Under the pieces are notes generated by a model. The model was not told where the DNA came from and ran no database searches. It saw only the letters and a list, made by a program, of their open reading frames with translations. The position numbers and the translations under genes were made by a program. From positions 1 through 23,237 of the forward strand of contig JAHDCN010000013.1 in assembly GCA_020629815.1 (NCBI GenBank): a DNA stretch of 23,237 nt. Reading direction: 5' to 3'. The DNA comes from Verrucomicrobiota bacterium. GTDB lineage: Bacteria > Verrucomicrobiota > Verrucomicrobiia > Verrucomicrobiales > DEV007. This document shows positions 7,345-15,255 of the stretch, one piece after another. Every line of letters starts with the position of its first letter. The stretch's first letter is position 1.

Positions 7345-8778
7345 TCAGAAATCCCGGAACGGGCCTCGCGGTTCGGCCTTATCCATTTCTTTGAGCCAAT
7401 CCTGGAAGGCCTGTTGTAGCTCGGCCAGCTTTTCAGGGTGTTTCTCCGAAAGGTCTTGGGCTTCCCCTGGGTCGCTTTTGAGATGAAACAGGCCGCTTCC
7501 TTTGCCGCGCATCTCGACCCATTTCCAGTCGCCCACTCGAGCCGCGAGTAAGTCTTTGCGTTTCCAGAACATGGTGTTCCGGCTGGATGGTTTCTCACCG
7601 CGCAGCACGGGCCACCAGTCGAAACCGTCGAAAGTGACATCTTCCGGAAGCTTCGCTCCTGCGGCTTTACACAAGCTGGGAAAGAGTTCCAGACTGGTGA
7701 GAAATTCTTCATTCACGGCGCCGGATGGCACGCCGCCCTCAGGCCATTTAACCAGGCAGCAAACGCGAATTCCGCCTTCCCACATAGTCGATTTGCTACC
7801 TCGAAGAGGTGAATTGTCTGCACCTCCGGAGCCGCCGTTATCACTGAAAAAAATGACAATGGTATTGTCGGCAACTCCTCTGTCTTCGAGCAAATCGAGC
7901 ATCTTTCCAATCGAAGCATCCATGCAAGTGACCGACGCCCGATAGTTCCGAACTTTCGCGGGCTTGGTGAGAACTTTTGCCGGGCTGGCATAGCGGAATT
8001 TCTCCACGGTTTGATATTCCTGTTCAACAGGTGGATACAGTTCCTTGAACTCGTCGGGTGCCTGCACCCCGGATCGAATCTCCGGCTCCAGCGCAGATGA
8101 TCCGTGCGGTGCGTTGAAGGGGACATAGAGAAAGAATGGTTCTTTTCCTGCCGTTTCCTCAAGAAATCGGAGAGCTTCGCGCTCGAACAGGTAGGTGCAG
8201 TAAACGCCCTTGTCTTCCGTGGTTGGTTCCAGATTTCGAACCATACTGGGAACGCCATACCGTTCATGGGTGTAGTAGTCGATCCCGGTATTCACGAAGC
8301 CGTAAAAGTCGTCGAACCCCCGCGAAGTGGGCAAAAATCGTTTCAGTGTTCCCAGATCCCACTTACCGTAAATCGCATTGCGATATCCCTTTTCCTTCAG
8401 GGGCTGTGGCAGCAAAATTTCCCGTAGATCCATGCCGCCGATTCGCTCGAAAGTGACGGCATATTCTTCGTCGGTGTATTTCTTGCCATAGTCGGGAGCT
8501 TCATTGCGAATCATATCGTAGATACCGTTTCGCTGCGGATAGCGCCCGGTGAGCAGCGAGCCCCGGGAAGGGGTGCAGGCAGGCCAGGTAACGTAAAAAT
8601 TGGTCAGCCTCGTTCCTTCTTTCGTGAGGCGATCCAGCGCGGGCGTGATGATTCCATTACCCAAGGCTCCAATGTCGTTGTAGCCCTGATCATCTGAAAC
8701 GATGAGCAGGATATTCGGAGGCTCCTTGGCATCAAGCAGGAGTGGGATCAGGAGAAGGCAGAGTATCAGGAAACGCAT
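7345..8778 (-). CDS. Secreted sulfatase (S1 family, cysteine type)
   Basis: A 477-residue alkaline-phosphatase-superfamily sulfatase with a signal peptide of about 17 residues. The signature Cys68-Thr-Pro-Ser-Arg72 followed by GSLLTGRYPQR marks the cysteine that is converted to formylglycine; the conversion needs a formylglycine-generating enzyme not encoded here. Asp29-Asp30 in IVSDDQGYNDIG are expected calcium ligands, and SDNGG further on supplies the other metal-binding pair. The enzyme would hydrolyse sulfate esters, most likely on a sulfated polysaccharide, in the periplasm or outside the cell. The exact substrate and S1 subfamily cannot be read from sequence. It lies 49 nt downstream of smpB on the same strand, probably by chance rather than shared function. 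Confidence 0.92.
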   Translation of the reverse strand: MRFLILCLLLIPLLLDAKEPPNILLIVSDDQGYNDIGALGNGIITPALDRLTKEGTRLTNFYVTWPACTPSRGSLLTGRYPQRNGIYDMIRNEAPDYGKKYTDEEYAVTFERIGGMDLREILLPQPLKEKGYRNAIYGKWDLGTLKRFLPTSRGFDDFYGFVNTGIDYYTHERYGVPSMVRNLEPTTEDKGVYCTYLFEREALRFLEETAGKEPFFLYVPFNAPHGSSALEPEIRSGVQAPDEFKELYPPVEQEYQTVEKFRYASPAKVLTKPAKVRNYRASVTCMDASIGKMLDLLEDRGVADNTIVIFFSDNGGSGGADNSPLRGSKSTMWEGGIRVCCLVKWPEGGVPSGAVNEEFLTSLELFPSLCKAAGAKLPEDVTFDGFDWWPVLRGEKPSSRNTMFWKRKDLLAARVGDWKWVEMRGKGSGLFHLKSDPGEAQDLSEKHPEKLAELQQAFQDWLKEMDKAEPRGPFRDF

Positions 8779-8827
8779 TCCCTGCAGGATAGCCTTCCGG
8801 CTTCCTCTACGGCAATGCCGTAATTAG

Positions 8828-9277
8828 CTACTTGTTGAAACGAGCCATGGCCCGCTCGGCTTCACGATCCTGAACGCGTTTTTTCAAATCCTCGCGTTGA
8901 TCACGCTGATTTTTCCCTTTTCCAACTCCCAGTTCGACTTTCACTTTTCCGTTCTTCCAATACAAACGGAGCCCCAGGATACTGGTTCCTTTTTGCTCGT
9001 TCGAAGCCTGTAATTTTCGAATCTGCTTTTTATGCAGCAGCAAACGACGCTTGCGACGGCTTTCGTGGCTGACATGGCTGGCCATTTCATAGGCCTGAAT
9101 GTGGCAATTATGCAGCCACATCTGTCCGCGTTCCACCCGGGCAAACGCATCCGCGAGATTTACGTGGCCGAGGCGAATCGATTTCACTTCGGTGCCGCGC
9201 AATTCTATTCCGGCCTCTATTTTCTCGGTGATATGGTAGTCCCGATGGGCCTTCCGGTTGGTCGCGATATCGCTCAT
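8828..9277 (-). CDS. smpB: SsrA-binding protein
   Basis: A 149-residue SmpB of usual length. The opening NRKAHRDYHITEKIEAGIEL, the GTEVKSIR segment (29-36) and the basic C-terminal tail (RQDREAERAM region) are family hallmarks. It binds tmRNA and carries it to stalled ribosomes, where the C-terminal tail enters the empty mRNA channel. No tmRNA gene is adjacent in the window. It sits between an FHA-domain gene (59 nt upstream) and the sulfatase on the same strand. Confidence 0.97.
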   Translation of the reverse strand: MSDIATNRKAHRDYHITEKIEAGIELRGTEVKSIRLGHVNLADAFARVERGQMWLHNCHIQAYEMASHVSHESRRKRRLLLHKKQIRKLQASNEQKGTSILGLRLYWKNGKVKVELGVGKGKNQRDQREDLKKRVQDREAERAMARFNK

Positions 9278-9336
9278 GAGTGGGGGAGCAAGATACTTCC
9301 CGTCGCCCGATTCGCAAAGAGAACAAAGTGCGGAAA

Positions 9337-9903
9337 CTACTCGTCTCCGGTAAATGGTCGGGTAGCTCGAGCCACGGCGGCTGCTACCGGGTTCATTGCA
9401 ATCTCGTCGTATTTGCGATCCATTTCCTCTTCGGACCTGTCCACGAACTCCGGGGTGGGTTTTGGTTGTGGAGCGGCTGCTGCAATCGGAGAAGAGGAAA
9501 ACTGGGGAGCCGCGGGGGAAGGCAAGGGAGCTGCTGATTCCGGGAGGGGCTCAGGCGAGGTGAGAGGTCGAATTTGCTCCGGATCGACTGATTGGGAATC
9601 CACAATCTGGATGTAGACAGTCTTGCCGATCAGAATGAAATCTCCTTCCTGCACCAAAGCAGACTCTCCTTTTGGCACTGGGGTGCCGTTTATCTCAGTC
9701 CCGTTTTTCGAGCCGAGATCGGAAACGCGAAGTGCATTGTCCATTTCTGCAAACTGGCAATGAGTGGCGGACACACTGTCAGAGGAAATTCGGATATGAT
9801 TACGCTCACTGCGCCCGATGGTGATGGCCTCAGTGGTTAAGGGGTAGGTCTCACTGTTTCCCTCTGGAAGTGAAACGACGAGCGCATAGTCCGTGTCTCC
9901 CAT
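9337..9903 (-). CDS. FHA-domain protein
   Basis: From the ATG at 9901-9903 the product has 188 residues. An FHA fold covers about residues 5-100 with its phosphothreonine-binding residues: Gly30-Arg31, the serine-rich SDSVSATH loop ending in His48, and Lys66-Asn67-Gly68. A long Pro/Ala/Ser linker (about 115-150) leads to a charged C-terminus. FHA domains bind Thr-phosphorylated partners, usually of Ser/Thr kinases, but no kinase or phosphatase gene is nearby. An alternative GTG at 9975 adds 24 residues and would overlap the end of the upstream gene by 10 nt. I prefer the ATG because the extension lies outside the fold, though neither start has a clear Shine-Dalgarno sequence. Confidence 0.85.
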   Translation of the reverse strand: MGDTDYALVVSLPEGNSETYPLTTEAITIGRSERNHIRISSDSVSATHCQFAEMDNALRVSDLGSKNGTEINGTPVPKGESALVQEGDFILIGKTVYIQIVDSQSVDPEQIRPLTSPEPLPESAAPLPSPAAPQFSSSPIAAAAPQPKPTPEFVDRSEEEMDRKYDEIAMNPVAAAVARATRPFTGDE

Positions 9904-9965
9904 GTCTGCTTGAAGTAGCAGGGACTGTACCGTAGCCGCTGGTAAAATGCAATCCTGTGCCCTTG

Positions 9966-11606
9966 CTATTTCCACTGGTCCAGCAATTTGGACACGGCTT
10001 CAAGTTGGGAATAGTCGTTTTGAAAAGTGGCGTACATGAATCCTTCCACCTTCAGCTCAGGCATAGACTCCACCGTCTTCTGCCAGTCTTCCACATGGGA
10101 TAGAGGACCGTCGTAAAACCCGGCAATCACCACGGGTTGACCTTTTTCTGCAAAGAACTTCAGACTCTTTTCTCTTCGGTAATAATTCCAGTTAAACACG
10201 CGAATCCCTGGATCGAGCCCTTCCCACGATCCTTGAAGTGAGTCTCGATTGAAATAATAATCGTCGATTGCGTTGTGGTTGGGATCGAACATGCAGTTCC
10301 AGGCATAGAGCTTCGCATCCGGGGAATATTGTCGGACCATTTTTGCGCATGATTGCAGGCTTTCGGCGAGAACCTGGCCGCAAGTCTTGCCGGTTTTGTC
10401 GAAATCCTGACTCCAACCCCCAGCGCGAATCTCATCGTGCTTCAGGAAGTAGTCTCCCTTGCCCCAAATCTCAAAATTGCGGTCGAAGATATCTTTCAGA
10501 ATGGGCTGCAGCTCAGGCGCACAAAGATCCACCGTGACCTGCGATCTCTCTGCGATCTGAGCGTGCCAGTAGGAGGCTCGAATCAGAGTGCCGTCGGGAA
10601 CCTTTTTCCGATCCAGAATGGTAAGAGTCGGCCCATCGTGACGAAAGCCGTAATCACCGGGGAAGCGATGATTGCCAAGCTTGGAGTCTTTCAGTTCGGC
10701 AAAATCGACACCTTCCTTCAGAATTGTTCCGTCTTTTAGAGATACGCTCAGTGGGGTGCCGGGTCTGCGAACTAAATTCACAAAGGAGACTTCTTCGATC
10801 GTGCAGTCGTCCCACCAGGCGCTTCCGCCGGATTTCCCCCACGCTCCCAGATACACCGACATCTGATCGTTGTCGTAGGAGTTAAAAAGCACGGTATTCT
10901 CCACCCAGCCTTGAGTAGCCTGCATCGGTTCGAGTTGCGTGTAGTTGAGATCTTTGCCGTCTTTGCCCTGAATCAAACAGGCTGGTTGCAGGCTAAAATT
11001 TTCCGTTTTTACCCGGACTTTTAATCGATACTGCGTAAACGGTCGGGTGGGAAATGTTTGAACGATACGCGCTTGAATGCCGTCTTCCAGACCGCTGAGT
11101 TTTGCTGTGCCGTTGTCTGCACTAACGAGGTCGTCTTTCCATGACCAGAGTGAAAGGTCCGAAAAATCGCTGCCCTTCAGAAGCTGCTTTCCCCGGGAGG
11201 CCAGCACAGCTTTACCATTCATGACGATAAACTCCTGATCCTTCACCGGAGGGCCCTCCGCCAGATTCGGATTGTGGGAAAGAATGTCCCCGGAATAACC
11301 AATCATAAACATGCCGGGAATCATTTCGAGTCCCAGCCGGTCTGCGAGGATGCGGACTTTTCGCAGGTTACTAAAGTAGCGGGAGTCCTGTCGATGCAGG
11401 CTGTCGAGTTTCGGATCCGCGAAGGCTACTTTTGTGTAACCCGCAGCAGCAGCGCGGCGAAGCAGGTCATAGGTGCTACGCAGCTGGCCAGTGTCGTCCA
11501 GATTGGGATGAAGGTAGAGCCACTTCTCCAGACCGCTCGCCTTTGAGGGCATCAGAAACGCAACGGCCAGCGCCAGAAGAAAGAGAAGATGGAAGCGTCG
11601 AAACAT
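9966..11606 (-). CDS. Secreted glycoside-hydrolase-like protein with an inserted carbohydrate-binding-like domain
   Basis: The start is set at the ATG at 11604-11606 because it begins a clean signal peptide (MFRRFHLLFLLALAVAFLM, cleavage near ALA-like residues by about 25); a longer frame to 11732 would place 42 extra residues before it. The product has 546 residues. After the signal, LEKWLYLHPN and AAAGYTKVAFAD look like the first strands of a TIM barrel. Residues of about 140-275 look like a beta-sandwich, CBM-type insert (ending SAWWDDCTIEEV). The barrel then resumes; His390-Asp391-Glu392 (in FLKHDEIRAGGW) resembles the acidic pair of GH20-like enzymes. The exact family and substrate are not recognised. 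FHA and smpB follow on the same strand. Confidence 0.7.
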   Translation of the reverse strand: MFRRFHLLFLLALAVAFLMPSKASGLEKWLYLHPNLDDTGQLRSTYDLLRRAAAAGYTKVAFADPKLDSLHRQDSRYFSNLRKVRILADRLGLEMIPGMFMIGYSGDILSHNPNLAEGPPVKDQEFIVMNGKAVLASRGKQLLKGSDFSDLSLWSWKDDLVSADNGTAKLSGLEDGIQARIVQTFPTRPFTQYRLKVRVKTENFSLQPACLIQGKDGKDLNYTQLEPMQATQGWVENTVLFNSYDNDQMSVYLGAWGKSGGSAWWDDCTIEEVSFVNLVRRPGTPLSVSLKDGTILKEGVDFAELKDSKLGNHRFPGDYGFRHDGPTLTILDRKKVPDGTLIRASYWHAQIAERSQVTVDLCAPELQPILKDIFDRNFEIWGKGDYFLKHDEIRAGGWSQDFDKTGKTCGQVLAESLQSCAKMVRQYSPDAKLYAWNCMFDPNHNAIDDYYFNRDSLQGSWEGLDPGIRVFNWNYYRREKSLKFFAEKGQPVVIAGFYDGPLSHVEDWQKTVESMPELKVEGFMYATFQNDYSQLEAVSKLLDQWK

Positions 11607-11712
11607 GGGATATAATTTCCATAATATAAGGTAGCTGAGGGGCTTAGCGAGAGAAACCTTGATCGGAAATCGCTTTTCATTTTCCTTCATCCATGAATGT
11701 TGCGGGCGCAGA

Positions 11713-12630
11713 ATGTCGGTAGAGAAATCCATAGCGATTGTGGGAGCTGGTGCGGTCGGAGGCTACTACGGGGCAAAGCTGGCCAGGCGTTTTGATGGTG
11801 TGCGCTTCCTGCTTCGTAGCGATTACGAGGTAGTGAAGCAAAACGGTCTGCTAGTGGAGAGCCCGGAGGGAGGTTTTTGTTTGCCGGAGGTTTCGGCCTT
11901 TCGAACACCGGAAGAAATTGGCCCGGTCGATTTGGTGATTGTAGCATTGAAGACCACAGCCAATCAGCGTTTGGGAGAATTGATCTCTCCGCTGCTGAAA
12001 GAAGGAACGGTGGTATTGACTCTCCAAAACGGATTGGGCAACGAAGAAGCTTTGGCTGAGCTTTTCCCGAATCACCCCATCCTCGGAGGCTTGTGCTTTG
12101 TATGCATCAATCGAGATTCGCCGGGGGTGATCCGTCATATTGCTCATGGCAAGGTGGAGATGGGTAGCGCGGAGGCCAAGCACTCTGCTTTGGCGATAGA
12201 GGTGTGTGATCTCTTTCAGCAAGCGAAGATTGAGTGCTCGGTTTTGCCTGATTTGGGACTGGCCCGCTGGCGGAAACTTGTTTGGAACATTCCTTTCAAT
12301 GGTCTCGCCATTGCTGCCGGCGGTATTGATGTTTCCAAAATCCTGGCGGACCCTGTCCTATTATCTCGAACGAAGCGGTTGATGGCCGAGGTGATTGAAA
12401 CGGCCAGCGCTGTTGGCTTTGCAATTCCGGTCGAGTTTGCGGAAACCAATCTGGACTGGACTGCCGGTATGGGAGCTTATCAGCCTTCGAGCCTGATTGA
12501 TTTTCTTCAGCACAAGCCGGTAGAGGTCGGCGCTATTTGGGGAGAACCTCTTAAACGAGCCAAAGCAGCAGGAGTAGAAACCCCTGAGTTGGCGCAGCTC
12601 TATGTTGAGATTTGCGAGCAGATTCAGTAA
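11713..12630 (+). CDS. panE: 2-dehydropantoate 2-reductase (ketopantoate reductase)
   Basis: The ATG at 11713 gives 305 residues starting just before the Rossmann motif GAGAVGGYYG (an upstream TTG at 11659 would add 18 residues without domain content). NADPH-binding Gly-rich loop, the Asn in LQNGLGNEE, the Lys in WRKLVWNIPFNGL and the SSLIDFLQ...E motif near residues 260-275 match the family's catalytic Asn/Lys/Glu set. The enzyme reduces ketopantoate to pantoate for coenzyme A synthesis, although paralogues reduce other 2-keto acids. It is the first gene of a compact three-gene unit, 14 nt before the nucleoside phosphorylase, and is divergent from the glycoside-hydrolase-like gene. Confidence 0.85.
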   Translation: MSVEKSIAIVGAGAVGGYYGAKLARRFDGVRFLLRSDYEVVKQNGLLVESPEGGFCLPEVSAFRTPEEIGPVDLVIVALKTTANQRLGELISPLLKEGTVVLTLQNGLGNEEALAELFPNHPILGGLCFVCINRDSPGVIRHIAHGKVEMGSAEAKHSALAIEVCDLFQQAKIECSVLPDLGLARWRKLVWNIPFNGLAIAAGGIDVSKILADPVLLSRTKRLMAEVIETASAVGFAIPVEFAETNLDWTAGMGAYQPSSLIDFLQHKPVEVGAIWGEPLKRAKAAGVETPELAQLYVEICEQIQ

Positions 12631-12644
12631 GCTCTGGCTGAGGT

Positions 12645-13451
12645 ATGGATCAAAAGGAATTTCGACTTCCCGATGTATTGGCAAAAAGCTCGCCCAGGGT
12701 GGGGCTGGTTCTTGGTTCCGGACTCGGCAGTTTTGTCGATAGGGTTCGCATTGGCTACGAGTGTGCCTACTCGGAAATCGATGGGTTACCGCAAAGCAAT
12801 GTCCCCGGCCATGAAGGGCGCTTTGTAGGTGGTGAGTTGGGTGGACTTGAAGTTCTGATCGCGCAGGGCAGGGTGCATGTCTATGAAGGGTGGTCAGCGC
12901 GCGAAGCGGCTTCCCACGTTCGAATTATGGCTGCGGCTGGTGTCGAAATTCTAATCGTCACCAATGCGGCAGGCATCGTGAATGGGAATTTCAAGCCTGG
13001 CCGATGGATGTTGCTATCCGATCATTTGAACCTGGCAAGGCATTCCCCACTCACCGGAGGACCAAATTTCATCGACCAGTCTACGGTTTATTGCCCGGCT
13101 CTTCGGGCATTGCTTAAAGACGAACAAAAGGAGCTCGGTGGCGGAATTCTGCACGAGGGTGTCTACGCCTGGGTGAACGGTCCTGAGTATGAAACGCCGG
13201 CAGAAATTCGAATGCTGCGAACCCTGGGTGCGGATGCGGTGGGGATGTCAACAGTTCCTGAAGCAATTCAGGCCCGGGCACTGGGTTTAAAAGTGGTGGG
13301 GTTTTCCTGCCTGACCAACTACGGAGCAGGTCTTACTAATCAGCCTCTGAGCCATTCCGAAGTAATGGAAACCGGCGAGAAAGCAGCCGGAGAACTGTGT
13401 CGCTTGCTGGAAGTCTGTATTCCTGCCATGGTGGAGATCGACAATGAGTAA
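12645..13451 (+). CDS. punA: Purine nucleoside phosphorylase (trimeric, PNP-I type)
   Basis: A 268-residue cytoplasmic enzyme that splits purine nucleosides with phosphate to base plus ribose-1-phosphate. Family motifs appear in order: GSGLG (24-28), GHEGRF (55-60) with the phosphate-binding His/Arg, QGRVHVYEG (74-82), TNAAG (106-110), GPEYETPAEIRML (179-191) with Glu181, and DAVGMSTVPE (197-206) with Met201. The base-recognition motif TNYGAG (224-229) deviates slightly from the usual TNxAAG. It begins 14 nt after panE and overlaps the start of the DUF2237 gene by 8 nt. Hypoxanthine/guanine-type specificity is expected from the trimeric class, but the substitution leaves this open. Confidence 0.93.
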   Translation: MDQKEFRLPDVLAKSSPRVGLVLGSGLGSFVDRVRIGYECAYSEIDGLPQSNVPGHEGRFVGGELGGLEVLIAQGRVHVYEGWSAREAASHVRIMAAAGVEILIVTNAAGIVNGNFKPGRWMLLSDHLNLARHSPLTGGPNFIDQSTVYCPALRALLKDEQKELGGGILHEGVYAWVNGPEYETPAEIRMLRTLGADAVGMSTVPEAIQARALGLKVVGFSCLTNYGAGLTNQPLSHSEVMETGEKAAGELCRLLEVCIPAMVEIDNE

Positions 13452-13836
13452 CAATCGCAACATCTATGGGCGGGAGCTCGTTCCCTGCAGTATCGATCCT
13501 TTGACAGGTTTCTACCGCGATGGTTGCTGCAACGTCGGTGCCGAAGATCTTGGATGTCACGCAATCTGCTGCCGAGTGACTGAGGAGTTCCTGGCGTTTA
13601 GCAAAGCATCGGGAAACGATCTATCGACTCCGATGCCGATGTATGGGTTCCCGGGCTTACGTCCCGGTGACCAATGGTGTGTCTGTGCCGGGCGTTGGAA
13701 AGAGGCTTTCGATGCCGGTCATGCCTGCCCGGTTGTATTAGAGGCAACCTCCGAAGCGGCGCTCGAGTATGTTCCGCGGGCTGTTCTGGAGGAATTTGGC
13801 ATCGACAGTATTGAAGATTCAGAAACGCACGACTGA
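13444..13836 (+). CDS. DUF2237 family protein
   Basis: A 130-residue cysteine-rich protein that closely follows the DUF2237 pattern I know: an N-terminal NIYGRELVPCSIDPLTGFYR, DGCCNVG, a central GNDLSTP, GFPGLRPGDQWCVC and a VVLEATSEAALE segment. There are eight cysteines, in CxxxxC, CC and CxC groupings that suggest metal binding. The function of the family is unknown. Its ATG lies inside the end of the purine nucleoside phosphorylase gene (8-nt overlap), suggesting translational coupling, and a strong hairpin terminator follows 14 nt after the stop. The link to purine salvage is inferred from position only. Confidence 0.92.
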   Translation: MSNNRNIYGRELVPCSIDPLTGFYRDGCCNVGAEDLGCHAICCRVTEEFLAFSKASGNDLSTPMPMYGFPGLRPGDQWCVCAGRWKEAFDAGHACPVVLEATSEAALEYVPRAVLEEFGIDSIEDSETHD

Positions 13837-13849
13837 CGAAAACCAAAGA

Positions 13850-13880
13850 AAAAGCGGCCCCGAAGGACCGCTTTTCTGTT
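13850..13880 (+). terminator. Rho-independent terminator for the panE-punA-DUF2237 unit
   Basis: AAAAGCGG at 13850-13857 pairs with CCGCTTTT at 13868-13875 around a short loop, with T-rich sequence after it and an A-rich tract before it (13839-13853). The A-rich side means it can also work for the convergent minus-strand gene ending at 13940. Confidence 0.85.
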
Positions 13881-13939
13881 TTGTTTCGTGTTTCGCTAAA
13901 CCGGGGAAAGGGCCTAACAAAATTTTTGATTGGACGAAT

Positions 13940-14986
13940 CTAGGCCACGTATTCGGTGCCGGTCGTCTCCGCTGCAGTGTCCCGAAGAGAATCGAGATAC
14001 TCGCGTGAAGAAATCATGCGCTCTTCAACCAGACATTTTGAAATCCAGTTGCGGAAGTCGGCGAAGTCCTGGTTGTGGTGAGCGAACAGGGAAACATGTT
14101 CCCAGCTAAAATCGGTGGAAGAGTTTGGCGCTGCATAGCGGCGCATCTGGAACAGGCTCTGAATCGAGCCGAATTCATCCGGACCAAGGTTTTCGATCGC
14201 AGCCGGCTCTGGCATGTCGTCCAGAATATCAGCATCGAGGCCGAAGCTCACCACGCCCACTCCGTAGCGACTGGAGAAACTGCGAATTTCTTCCAGAATC
14301 GCGGGATCTTCGATGTTCTCGGCGACCATCAGCTCACCGGTGTTCGCCCATTCTGATGTAGCCAGTGTCTGATACAGGTTTTGATACAAATCACCCGGCT
14401 CCAACTGCAGGCGCAGTTTGATACTTGAGATTCGGAAAGGGGAGCGACCCAATCGACGAAATACATCCAACTCATCGCGATTGATCGTGGTCTCTTCTTC
14501 GTCTCCATCCGCCATGATCCACTGGACAACGGCCAAATCAGGGACGCGCCAGCGATTGGCTGCAGCATCGATGGAAAAGCTCTGCTCGAACGAAAAGGAA
14601 TGTTGCTGCACAGATTCCATGTAACGTTGAACCACAGCCCGAAACTTGTTGGCTCGGGCCATTACCACGTCTACTTCCTGACCGCTCAGGGGCTGTTCAT
14701 TCCCGGAACTTTGGCTCAGTTGAGAACCAATCATGTTCCGCGCGCTGTTCAGCGTGTGAATCGTGGTGGAGCGAAGATAATATCCCTGCCCTTGTTCTAC
14801 TTTTGCGATCGGGGAAGAAGGATCGCAGGACATGATAGAAAAGTGATAGCGCAACGTCGCGTCCGAGTAATCCTGCTTCAGACGGTGTTTCACCATCTCG
14901 ATTAGTTCCGTTCCTTTGATCGCCTGAGCGGGATTTCTAGGAAGGATATCCGGGAGGATTTCTTTAAGTTGGTCGCGAAGATTCAT
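13940..14986 (-). CDS. Winged-helix plus PD-(D/E)XK-like protein (COG2958-like), active site apparently degenerate
   Basis: A 348-residue protein. Residues 1-75 look like a winged-helix domain (GTELIEMVKHRL, then GYYLRST as the wing). Residues 110-250 resemble the C-terminal half of COG2958-type proteins: NRWRVPDLAVV (144-154), a strand at 186-193 (ISSIKLRL), SEWANTGELMVAENI (211-225) and GVGVVSF (242-248). In that family the strand carries the nuclease ExK, here replaced by Lys190-x-Arg192, while Pro149-Asp150 is kept. It may therefore bind DNA without cutting. The C-terminal 100 residues are acidic and unknown. It is a lone gene, with a 269-nt AT-rich region upstream of its start, so it probably has its own promoter. 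The family assignment is from memory and is tentative. Confidence 0.6.
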   Translation of the reverse strand: MNLRDQLKEILPDILPRNPAQAIKGTELIEMVKHRLKQDYSDATLRYHFSIMSCDPSSPIAKVEQGQGYYLRSTTIHTLNSARNMIGSQLSQSSGNEQPLSGQEVDVVMARANKFRAVVQRYMESVQQHSFSFEQSFSIDAAANRWRVPDLAVVQWIMADGDEEETTINRDELDVFRRLGRSPFRISSIKLRLQLEPGDLYQNLYQTLATSEWANTGELMVAENIEDPAILEEIRSFSSRYGVGVVSFGLDADILDDMPEPAAIENLGPDEFGSIQSLFQMRRYAAPNSSTDFSWEHVSLFAHHNQDFADFRNWISKCLVEERMISSREYLDSLRDTAAETTGTEYVA

Positions 14987-15255
14987 ACAGTCCGAGGTTG
15001 TTGAGTGAGATAAATTTTTGTTGTGTTTTTAGTAGTGAAAATTTTACGCAGCGGTCTTTGCGCTCAATTTTTAATAATCGAGACAGCATTTTTGCTTCAG
15101 GTCAAGCAAATGATTCAAAAAGTTGATAATTAAGCCCCGCATAATTTTAATTTTAGACAATTTTATAATTTCCAGCAAACTTCACCTGCCTAAAGTTTAT
15201 CCCGAAGAGACATCGAAAAGAAGCTCGGGGTGACGTTATACAAGCGGGGGTTTGC
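14987..15255. other. AT-rich intergenic region with an inverted repeat
   Basis: This 269-nt stretch is the longest without a gene. It separates the start of the COG2958-like gene from the stop of the DUF1080 gene and is distinctly AT-rich compared with its flanks. TTTGCTT (15091-15097) and AAGCAAA (15104-15110) form a perfect 7-bp inverted repeat around CAGGTC, a possible operator or hairpin. I see no RNA gene, coding sequence or clear terminator in it. Confidence 0.5.

Noticed and set aside
7325..7370. Inverted repeat TTCCGG / CCGGAA between the converging lipoprotein and sulfatase genes as terminator
   Set aside because: The arms are only six bases, the loop is long and there is no T-rich tail; half of it lies in the sulfatase coding region.
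8104..8456. Overlapping plus-strand frames within the sulfatase gene
   Set aside because: They are antisense shadows of a well-conserved sulfatase frame and show no protein motif.
8828..9336. A tmRNA gene next to smpB
   Set aside because: Neither flank shows a tRNA-Ala-like acceptor end or a resume-codon tag reading frame, and both gaps are under 60 nt.
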